Program-made: the position numbers and the translations under genes | NCBI GenBank assembly: GCA_027492795.1 | Contig: JAPUEB010000043.1 | Coordinates: 1-35,378, forward strand | Origin: Chryseobacterium sp. | GTDB lineage: Bacteria; Bacteroidota; Bacteroidia; Flavobacteriales; Weeksellaceae | DNA length: 35,378 nt | Direction of reading: 5' to 3' | Shown here: one piece after another, positions 29,514 to 35,378 of the stretch | Position numbering within the stretch: position 1 is the stretch's first letter | How the letters are laid out: every line of letters begins with the position of its first letter | The notes under the pieces: model-generated | Told to the model about the DNA's origin: nothing | The model's input: only the letters and a program-made list of their open reading frames with translations | The model's database searches: none

Positions 29514-30872
29514 ATGGAAACTAAAAAGCAATTCTTTCTGGAATGTTATGAACTGGGCATCATAAAGTTCGGTAGATTTACCCTAAAATCGGGCATTGAG
29601 AGTCCTTTTTATGTAGATTTAAGGCCGCTCGCTTCCGATCCGAAAATCCTGAAACATCTTGCCAATTATCTATTGGATATGCTTCCTCTGGATAATTTCG
29701 ACCTTATTTGCGGAGTTCCATACGCTGCGCTTCCGATGGCAACTGCGATGTCTTTGGAAAGCTACCTCCCATTAATTATTAAGAGAAAAGAAGCCAAAGA
29801 ATACGGTACCAAAAAGTTGATTGAAGGTATTTACCAAAAAGGACAAAACTGTCTTTTAGTAGAAGATGTTATTACGTCTGGAAAATCGCTTTTAGAAACC
29901 ATTCCAGAGGTAGAGAATGAAGGAATTACGGTTTCTGATATCGTTGTGGTTCTTGATAGGCAACAAGGTGGTAAAGAAATGTTGGTGAAAAAAGGCTACA
30001 ACGTCCATACGCTTTTTACGATTTCTGAAGTTTGCGATATGCTGAAAGAAGAAGGAAAATTGACGGATGAAGAAGTGAAAAGGATTAATGATTTTCTTGC
30101 CGGAAATGTGGTGAAATTTGAAGAAGGAAAACGGTTCACCTACGAACAAAAAGTGGCAAAAAACGGCCACTCCAAAGCTAAAAGACTGTTAGAAATTGCT
30201 CTTGAAAAAAAATCGAACCTCATAGTCTCCGCAGATGTTTTGACCACACAGGAATTGCATGATTTGGCTGAAAAAGTAGGCCCCAATATTGTTGCACTGA
30301 AAACACACGTCGACATCATTAATGACTTTGAGTACGATAAAACCATCCTTCCGCTGATTGATATTGCAAAAAAACACAATTTTTTACTGATGGAAGACCG
30401 CAAATTTGCCGACATCGGAAACACGCAGGAACTGCAATACACACACGGAATTTACAAAATTTCCAATTGGGCAGACTTGGTGACTTCGCAGGTAATCGGC
30501 GGTTATCAGTCTTTAGATTTTTTCCATGATGTGGGTGTTATCGCGATTATCGGAATGTCTTCATCGGGAACTTTAACGGATAAAACGTATCGCGATGAAG
30601 CTACAAATATTGCCGTTTCGCATCCGAATGTGATTGGTGGAGTAGCGCAAAACGAGCTTCCGAACGAACTTTTACTTTTTACTCCGGGTGTAAATTTAGA
30701 AGATAAAGGCGATGGAAAAGGACAGCAATACAACACTCCGGAACATGTTTTCCAAAAACTTCATACCGATTTCATTATTGTAGGAAGGGGAATTTATAAG
30801 GCAGAAAATCCCGAACAGGCTTCCTTGAGCTACAAAATTGCAGGTTGGGAAGCGTACCAGAATTCTTTGTAA
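29514..30872 (+). CDS. Bifunctional UMP synthase: orotate phosphoribosyltransferase + OMP decarboxylase
   Basis: 452 residues. Residues 1-205 are OPRT (PyrE-like): KFGRFTLKSGIESPFYVDLR (18-37), GVPYAALPMA, KRKEAKEYG and the PRPP loop VEDVITSGKS (116-125). Residues about 215-452 are OMP decarboxylase (PyrF) of the eukaryote-like type: SADV (Asp241), LKTHVDI (Lys263), MEDRKFADIG with the catalytic D-x-K-x-x-D set (Asp295, Lys297, Asp300), TPGVNLE and VGRGIYKA. All catalytic residues are present in both halves. The order and the sequence closely resemble animal UMPS. The fusion carries out the last two steps of UMP synthesis. Most bacteria keep these genes separate. Confidence 0.95.
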   Translation: METKKQFFLECYELGIIKFGRFTLKSGIESPFYVDLRPLASDPKILKHLANYLLDMLPLDNFDLICGVPYAALPMATAMSLESYLPLIIKRKEAKEYGTKKLIEGIYQKGQNCLLVEDVITSGKSLLETIPEVENEGITVSDIVVVLDRQQGGKEMLVKKGYNVHTLFTISEVCDMLKEEGKLTDEEVKRINDFLAGNVVKFEEGKRFTYEQKVAKNGHSKAKRLLEIALEKKSNLIVSADVLTTQELHDLAEKVGPNIVALKTHVDIINDFEYDKTILPLIDIAKKHNFLLMEDRKFADIGNTQELQYTHGIYKISNWADLVTSQVIGGYQSLDFFHDVGVIAIIGMSSSGTLTDKTYRDEATNIAVSHPNVIGGVAQNELPNELLLFTPGVNLEDKGDGKGQQYNTPEHVFQKLHTDFIIVGRGIYKAENPEQASLSYKIAGWEAYQNSL

Positions 30873-30876
30873 CAAG

Positions 30877-30924
30877 TTTTGCCACGAATGCACGAATAAA
30901 AAAAAATGTGCAATCATGGCAAAA
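30877..30924. repeat. Imperfect inverted repeat, GCCACGAATGCAC type
   Basis: Arms 30877-30893 (TTTTGCCACGAATGCAC) and 30908-30924 match in 15 of 17 positions. It starts 4 bp after the UMP synthase stop and ends in an A run on the right, so on the minus strand it could end the transcript of nothing known, but on the plus strand it lacks a T-tract. A GCCACGAAT fragment also occurs near 21590. Confidence 0.55.
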
Positions 30925-30947
30925 AAATTGAGTAGCAGTTGTAAAAA

Positions 30948-31901
30948 TCAATGTTGATTTATATCGGAAACAAATAAAATTTTCGCAGTTTTCTCCAATT
31001 TGTGTTCTGAATACATCACCAAATCAATATTTTTCAACAAAATTTTGTTCCAAAAGTGACTTCCTGCGAATCTGCTTTCTAAAACTTCGGCGTTTTCACC
31101 GTTTTCAGAAATTTTTATTTCGTGCGGATACCAAAGATTTTTGGGTAGATTTAAAAGCGATTTCTGTTCATCCGTCAAGACATTCACTTCCCCGAAAAGC
31201 TTTGCTACATAAGCATTGTAAGGATTTCTGTAAGATTCTAAAGGATTATCGTTTTGAATCAACCTGCCTTCCTGAAGCACAATAATTTGATCCAACCAAG
31301 GCATAATTTCCTGAATTTCGTGCGTGGAAATGATCAAAGAAATATTTTTTTCCTTCACATAATGAAAAAGACGCTCCCGAAGTTCTATTTTTCTGGAAAA
31401 ATCGATATTACTGAAAGGTTCGTCCAGTAAAAGTAGTTTAGGCAGATCTGAAAGTGCTCTTGCAATCGCGACTCTTTGCTGTTGTCCTCCGCTTAAAAAC
31501 TGCGCTTTGGTGTCTGCATAATTTTCCATTCCTACAACGCGCAAAAGTTCCATCACTTTGTTGCGTTTTTCATCCAGATTGATGTTTGAAATAAATTTCC
31601 CAACATTATCATAAACCGTGGAATAAGGCATTAAATCGTAAGATTGCGCCACGAATTTCATTTCGCCTTCGCCTGGAACAATATTTCCTTTCGGGCCAAG
31701 AAGTTTTTTGTTTTGAAAAAGAATTTCACCTTCCTGCCAATCGAGCAAACCGTAGATAAGGTTGAGAAGTGTGGATTTTCCGCACCCGCTTTCACCTGCT
31801 AATGCAATGATTTTTCCCTCATCTACACGAAGATTGAGGTTGGTAAAAAGCTTTTTTTCGGGGGTGTAAGAAAAATGTAGATTTTTAACTTCAAGAAGCA
31901 T
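30948..31901 (-). CDS. ABC transporter ATP-binding protein, PotA/ThiQ-like
   Basis: 317 residues: Walker A GESGCGKST (36-44), Q-loop at Gln86, signature LSGGQQQR (136-143), Walker B LLLLDEP (156-162) and the switch His194 (STHEIQEI). Residues about 225-317 form a C-terminal extension with short strands (LWYPHEIKI, AGSHFWNKILLKN), in the position of a TOBE-like regulatory domain, as in importers of molybdate, iron or spermidine. No permease or binding-protein gene is nearby, so the partner and substrate are unknown. The gene is single, divergent from a YceI lipoprotein gene. Confidence 0.9.
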   Translation of the reverse strand: MLLEVKNLHFSYTPEKKLFTNLNLRVDEGKIIALAGESGCGKSTLLNLIYGLLDWQEGEILFQNKKLLGPKGNIVPGEGEMKFVAQSYDLMPYSTVYDNVGKFISNINLDEKRNKVMELLRVVGMENYADTKAQFLSGGQQQRVAIARALSDLPKLLLLDEPFSNIDFSRKIELRERLFHYVKEKNISLIISTHEIQEIMPWLDQIIVLQEGRLIQNDNPLESYRNPYNAYVAKLFGEVNVLTDEQKSLLNLPKNLWYPHEIKISENGENAEVLESRFAGSHFWNKILLKNIDLVMYSEHKLEKTAKILFVSDINQH

Positions 31902-31921
31902 AATGCAAAATTACTCTTTTT

Positions 31922-31950
31922 TTGATAAAGATATTTTTTTCTTATTTTAG
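31922..31950 (+). promoter_or_regulatory. Promoter of the YceI lipoprotein gene
   Basis: TTG (31922-31924), 18 bp, then TATTTTAG (31943-31950), one mismatch from TAnnTTTG, 30 bp before the ATG. Confidence 0.5.
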
Positions 31951-31980
31951 CGAGAATTACAATAATTAAAAAGAAAAACA

Positions 31981-32637
31981 ATGAAATCAAGACTTTTTTT
32001 ATCCATTTTTTCAATGAGTGTTCTCACCGCTGTTGTTTCATGCGGAAAAGATAAACCTGTTACCAGCGAAACCACGGAAGTAACTACTACAAAAGATGGC
32101 GCAATGTACGCTGTAGATACCATGAATTCTAAAATTGAGTGGAAAGGTTTTAAAGTATTCAAATCTGAAAATACAAGCCATTTTGGAACCATAAAATTTG
32201 AAAGCGGCGACGTAACCGTGAAAGACGGAAAGCTGGAAAGCGGAAAATTTTTAGCAAACGTGGCATCTCTGGAAAATGTAGATTTGAAGGACGATGCAGA
32301 GAAAAAAGCCAAGCTGGAAGGTCACCTGAAAAGCGGAGATTTCTTTGAAGTAGAAAAATTTCCAACGGCATCTTATGAAATTACAAAAGTTTCTGAAGGA
32401 ACGGGAGATTACAACACCGTTTTAGACGGAAATCTTACCATTAAAGGCATCACAAAACCTGTTCAGTTCAACGCTAATGTAACGGTAAATAATGGCGAAG
32501 TAAGCATTGCAACAGAGCCTAAAGATATCTTGCGAGAAGATTTTGGCGTAAAATTTCAAGTTCCGGTAGAAAACGGACTTATCAAAAATGAAGTGAATGT
32601 TCAGATTTTGATAAAAGCTTTGGAGAAAAACAAGTAG
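31981..32637 (+). CDS. YceI family lipoprotein
   Basis: 218 residues: a lipoprotein signal peptide with Cys21 (LTAVVSC at 15-21), a Thr/Glu-rich linker to about 38, and a YceI lipocalin-like beta-barrel (MYAVDTMNSKIEWKGFKVF, SHFGTIKFESGDVTV, HLKSGDFFEVEKFPTASYEI, LDGNLTIKGITKPVQF). YceI proteins bind amphiphilic or isoprenoid molecules in the periplasm. The lipobox suggests membrane attachment. No downstream partner gene: the next gene is convergent. Confidence 0.92.
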   Translation: MKSRLFLSIFSMSVLTAVVSCGKDKPVTSETTEVTTTKDGAMYAVDTMNSKIEWKGFKVFKSENTSHFGTIKFESGDVTVKDGKLESGKFLANVASLENVDLKDDAEKKAKLEGHLKSGDFFEVEKFPTASYEITKVSEGTGDYNTVLDGNLTIKGITKPVQFNANVTVNNGEVSIATEPKDILREDFGVKFQVPVENGLIKNEVNVQILIKALEKNK

Positions 32638-32969
32638 CTATAGACTTCAAAGGTCTTATTATACCGTATTGATTTAATACTTTTCATCTATACATATTTT
32701 TGTGAAGAGTATCGTTCAAAATCATAAATTATTTACGAGTTGTGCATTAGGATAATTAAATTAAAATAACTGAAATCAAAATTCAACGCAAAGATTTCTC
32801 GGCAAATCGAGATAAAGCAAAACCTTTAATGCGGATGTATTCTATATCTTTGCTTTCCAAAAAATATTAGATAAACTATTGATAATCTTTGCGTTTTGAA
32901 AAAAAAGTTACAAATGCACAATAGGTACTTCATTAAATACTCGCATAAGTTTTCTAAAATTTTCAAAAA
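32638..32969. other. 332-bp gene-free convergent gap
   Basis: No gene was recognised. The gap contains an inverted repeat with arms at 32785-32796 and 32884-32895, and an outer pair TTGTGCAT (32740-32747)/ATGCACAA (32914-32921). Confidence 0.6.
32785..32895. repeat. 111-bp palindromic element with 12-bp arms
   Basis: AACGCAAAGATT (32785-32796) and AATCTTTGCGTT (32884-32895) are perfect inverted copies. Inside lie a TCTCG/CGAGA hairpin and an AAAGCAAA/TTTGCTTT pair. I recall AACGCAAAGATTT...-type repeats as frequent in flavobacteria. Confidence 0.6.
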
Positions 32970-33557
32970 TCAATAATACTTGCTGTTTACCTTGATTTTT
33001 TTTCTGATTCTGCTCAAACTATTGGGATGAATGCCTAAGTAGCCAGCCAGAAACTTTATAGGAATTCTTCTGTGCATTTTCTCGGTAGACATTATATTTT
33101 CATAAGAGTTTTCAGAAAAATTAGAATTTAGTAAAAAATCTTTTTCAAGTAATTTGTTGCTAAAATCCAAAAGTCGGTTAATTGCAAATTTCTCTATAAT
33201 TGGGAATTTTTTTACCAAGTTATCGTAGTCATTTTTTTTTATTCGGTAGGCTTTAATGTCTTCTAATGCCTGAATTTTAAGTTTTACAATATCTGTCTTG
33301 TAAAAGTAACCCACATCAGTAATAAAATTATCTTCAGGTATGAATGCAAGGTTTATTTCAAGATTTTTTTTGTGTTCATTAACATAATAAAGTCTTACAA
33401 TACCTAAAGATATAAAGAAAAGATAATCTGGAGTTTTACAATCTTTTAAATGTTCGCCTTTTTTATACCGCACCAATTCAAAATGGTTGATGAGTTCCTC
33501 AATTTCTTTAGGATTTTTGCCAATCTCCTGAATTAATTTTGATTTTAAAGTCTCCAT
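32970..33557 (-). CDS. Crp/Fnr family transcriptional regulator
   Basis: 195 residues: an N-terminal cyclic-nucleotide-binding-like beta-roll (about 20-110; YKKGEHLKDCKTPDYLFFISLGIVRLYY) and a C-terminal HTH with PIKFLAGYLGIHPNSLSRIRKK (about 166-187). The roll lacks the Arg/Ser cAMP ligands of Crp (phosphate-binding cassette not evident) and there are no Fnr cysteines, so the signal is unknown. This small type is common in Flavobacteriia. The upstream region carries a palindrome of TTTGTG/CACAAA that overlaps its own -7 box, which suggests autoregulation. Confidence 0.9.
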   Translation of the reverse strand: METLKSKLIQEIGKNPKEIEELINHFELVRYKKGEHLKDCKTPDYLFFISLGIVRLYYVNEHKKNLEINLAFIPEDNFITDVGYFYKTDIVKLKIQALEDIKAYRIKKNDYDNLVKKFPIIEKFAINRLLDFSNKLLEKDFLLNSNFSENSYENIMSTEKMHRRIPIKFLAGYLGIHPNSLSRIRKKIKVNSKYY

Positions 33558-33590
33558 AAATTTGTGTTTTTTGTGATAACCACAAATTTA
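33557..33590 (-). promoter_or_regulatory. Promoter and palindromic operator of the Crp/Fnr gene
   Basis: The minus-strand -7 box TAAATTTG lies at 33590-33583. TTTGTG-ATAAC-CACAAA (33570-33586) is a perfect dyad that overlaps it by 4 bp, and a further TAAATTTGTG (33557-33566) mirrors CACAAATTTA (33581-33590) with a 14-bp spacer. The half-sites resemble the TGTGA/TCACA half-sites of Crp-type regulators. Confidence 0.6.
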
Positions 33591-33664
33591 GAAGATAGAC
33601 TCTGTGAAAGAAATAATGCTTTTTCAGTAGGTTTAAAAAGAAAACACTACGATAAATTAACTTC

Positions 33665-34297
33665 CTAACTTTTTCCAAAAACTTTGTTGATGGCTTCGGT
33701 TTTGTTGTTCACGTGGAGTTTTTGGTAGATATTGTAACAGTGCGCTTTAAGTGTGTTTAGGGAGATTTCCAGCATATCTGCCACCTCTTTGTAAAGGTTT
33801 CCTTTGGCGAGAAGCTCCATGATTTCTTTTTCGCGCGGCGTGAGGATTTCCACTTTTTCCTTCTTTTCGAAATTGTTGAGTTTGCTAACCACAACTCTCG
33901 CAATATCCGGATTCATGGGACTTCCGCCATCGTAAAGCTCCTTCACGGAATTCACGATGAACTCCGGTTTGCTCCGCTTCAAAATATAGGAAGAAGCTCC
34001 TGCTTCCAAAGCGTCCAGAACCACTTCTGCATCCTCGAAAGTGGTGCAAACCATGTATTCAATTTCGGGAATTTGGGGCTTCAAAGTTCGGATGCAGTCG
34101 ATGCCGCTTCCATCCGGCAAACCAATGTCCATCAAAACAATTTCGGGTTTGGAGAGCGGGATGTTTTTCAGCGCACTTTGGCAATTGTCATACACTCCAA
34201 TGACGGAGAATTTTCTTTGCGCATTCAGGATATCCACCAAAAGCGTCTGAATATCGGGATTGTCTTCAACGATTGCAATTTTTATTGGGTGTTTCAT
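33665..34297 (-). CDS. NarL/LuxR-type response regulator
   Basis: 210 residues: receiver domain (7-120) with acidic pocket Glu11-Asp12, phospho-acceptor Asp57 (VLMDIGLPDG), Thr85/86 and Lys107, then a GerE/LuxR HTH (about 148-205; LTPREKEIMELLAKGNLYKEVADMLEISLNTLKAH). It probably receives phosphate from the histidine kinase encoded 93 bp upstream on the same strand. A -7 box (34328-34321) in the gap suggests it can also be transcribed separately. The target genes are not evident. Confidence 0.95.
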   Translation of the reverse strand: MKHPIKIAIVEDNPDIQTLLVDILNAQRKFSVIGVYDNCQSALKNIPLSKPEIVLMDIGLPDGSGIDCIRTLKPQIPEIEYMVCTTFEDAEVVLDALEAGASSYILKRSKPEFIVNSVKELYDGGSPMNPDIARVVVSKLNNFEKKEKVEILTPREKEIMELLAKGNLYKEVADMLEISLNTLKAHCYNIYQKLHVNNKTEAINKVFGKS

Positions 34298-34320
34298 GGA
34301 AAAACAGTAATTCTTTTCTC

Positions 34321-34328
34321 CAAAGTTA
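34321..34328 (-). promoter_or_regulatory. -7 box of the response regulator gene
   Basis: TAACTTTG on the minus strand (TAnnTTTG), 23 bp before the ATG at 34297, within the kinase-regulator gap. Confidence 0.4.
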
Positions 34329-34390
34329 ACATAATTAGGTTAAGATTTCGGGCGACTAACGAAAAAATACTACTCAATTGTTAGACTGTG

Positions 34391-35353
34391 TTATATCTTC
34401 ACGGAAATTAAAAATTCGGTTCCGTTGTCGGAAGTTTCGTAACTGCATTCGCCTTTGATGTTGCCAATGTTTTCGGCGATGTTTTTCAGTCCGTTTCCGG
34501 AGTGGTTTTCGGGCAGTTCGATTCCTTTTCCGTCGTCTTTTATTTTAATGGAAAATTTGTTTTCCCCGTCCAAAATTAGTTTCATGACCACATTTTTTGC
34601 ATCGGCGTGCTTCATGATGTTGTTCAGAATTTCTTTTGCGGTAAGGAAAATCATCCTTCGTTTGTCGGCGGCAACAAATTTTTCGTGGTTTTCTTCAATA
34701 GTTTTATCGGTTTCAATATTAAGATGGATGGAAGTTGGTTCAAAGAATTTTTTGGCGAAGTTGATAATATAGGCACTCAAACTACCCAAATTGTCGTTCC
34801 TGCTGTTTAAGCTCCACACAATTTCGTTCACTTTTTCGCTCATCCTGTTGGAATTATTGGAGATCACTTGGAGATATTTATCGCTTTTTTCGGGAAAATT
34901 TTTGAGCATTTGTGTCGCCATGGAAATACTGGTGAAGGTGGCTCCTAAATCGTCGTGAAGTTCTTTGGAAATTCGGTTTCTTTCTTTTGTAATGGCATCA
35001 AATTTTGTATTCAAAATATTGAGTTTGAGTTCTTTGTTGTTGGATTCGAGCTTGGTCTTTTTTCTGGAAAGGAAAAAGATGATGTTTAGCAAAACCAGTC
35101 CTAAAACAGAAGAGGCAAGAATTGTGATGATGTTTTTTTTCTTTTGGTTATTAATTTTAGTTTCGTAGCGATGTTTTTGTTCACTTTGTTCTTTCTCGTA
35201 CCTGTATTTTGCGGTTTGCATTCCGCTATTTTCTTCCAAAATGTTTTTTTGAAGGGTGAGGAAGTCTTCCATTGCCTTTTTTTGTTCTTCGCCGGTGGTG
35301 TATTTTATTTTTAATGGATAGTAACTAAGTACATGACAAAAATTGTAACACAT
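34391..35353 (-). CDS. Sensor histidine kinase, HisKA_3/HATPase type, N-terminus possibly missing
   Basis: 320 residues in this window: a coiled region (25-72), one membrane helix (about 74-96, ITILASSVLGLVLLNIIFFL), a HisKA_3 dimerisation domain with ERNRISKELHDDLG (His133), and HATPase_c with the N-box KEILNNIMKHADA and G-box DDGKGIELPENHSGNGL. Related kinases usually carry a signal peptide and TPR repeats before this helix; here an in-frame TAA precedes the ATG by 6 bp and the first 20 residues look atypical. The gene may be truncated or frameshifted, with the N-terminal part to the right of the window. It pairs with the response regulator. Confidence 0.88.
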   Translation of the reverse strand: MCYNFCHVLSYYPLKIKYTTGEEQKKAMEDFLTLQKNILEENSGMQTAKYRYEKEQSEQKHRYETKINNQKKKNIITILASSVLGLVLLNIIFFLSRKKTKLESNNKELKLNILNTKFDAITKERNRISKELHDDLGATFTSISMATQMLKNFPEKSDKYLQVISNNSNRMSEKVNEIVWSLNSRNDNLGSLSAYIINFAKKFFEPTSIHLNIETDKTIEENHEKFVAADKRRMIFLTAKEILNNIMKHADAKNVVMKLILDGENKFSIKIKDDGKGIELPENHSGNGLKNIAENIGNIKGECSYETSDNGTEFLISVKI

Positions 35354-35378
35354 TGATATTTAGTTTGTTTAAAGCGTT

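Overview
The window reads as chromosome of a flavobacterium, most likely a Chryseobacterium or Kaistella-type member of the Weeksellaceae. The evidence is the low GC content, the near absence of Shine-Dalgarno sites, promoters of the Bacteroidetes type (TTG-N17-23-TAnnTTTG, seen before several genes), the GLPGLI/PNGase-type secreted protein, a transketolase split into two subunit genes, and protein sequences that resemble those of this group. This is an inference from the sequence alone.

Region 1 (1-3452) is accessory DNA. It holds a 190-bp palindromic element, a DUF6943-like gene interrupted by one in-frame TGA, and a compact leftward operon: a 251-aa protein of unknown function, a DUF5675 protein with a His/Cys pair like that of murein L,D-transpeptidases, and two tiny membrane proteins. 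A 67-aa helix-turn-helix-like protein is divergent from this operon. The segment ends in a sequence that looks like only the 3' end of a tRNA plus its terminator, as expected for the downstream junction (attR) of an element integrated in a tRNA gene. The other end would lie to the left of the window.

Region 2 (3480-16923) is conserved housekeeping: an acyl thioesterase, rsmE and tsaD (leftward), a large tamB-like gene starting 4 bp from the tsaD start, an Lrp/AsnC regulator, a nitrosative-stress module (4-TM protein, Rrf2 regulator with three cysteines, di-iron repair protein Ric), the two transketolase subunits, and a sodium:solute symporter with a small secreted protein.

Region 3 (17068-25963) has a small GNAT protein, a secreted 272-aa protein, a membrane-anchored XRE regulator, asnB, a 760-bp gene-free stretch full of repeats, a secreted GLPGLI/PNGase F-like fusion with an UPF0175 antitoxin-like gene just before it, rsmB and a DsbA-family oxidoreductase.

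Region 4 (26054-35353) has proC, murB (containing octanucleotide tandem repeats), a class I aminotransferase, a fused orotate phosphoribosyltransferase-OMP decarboxylase of the eukaryotic UMP synthase layout, a lone ABC ATPase, a YceI lipoprotein, a Crp/Fnr regulator with a palindromic candidate operator, and a LuxR-type response regulator with its histidine kinase.

Nearly every gap between operons carries a different short palindromic repeat or short-period tandem repeat. No complete rRNA, tRNA, CRISPR array or transposase was seen.
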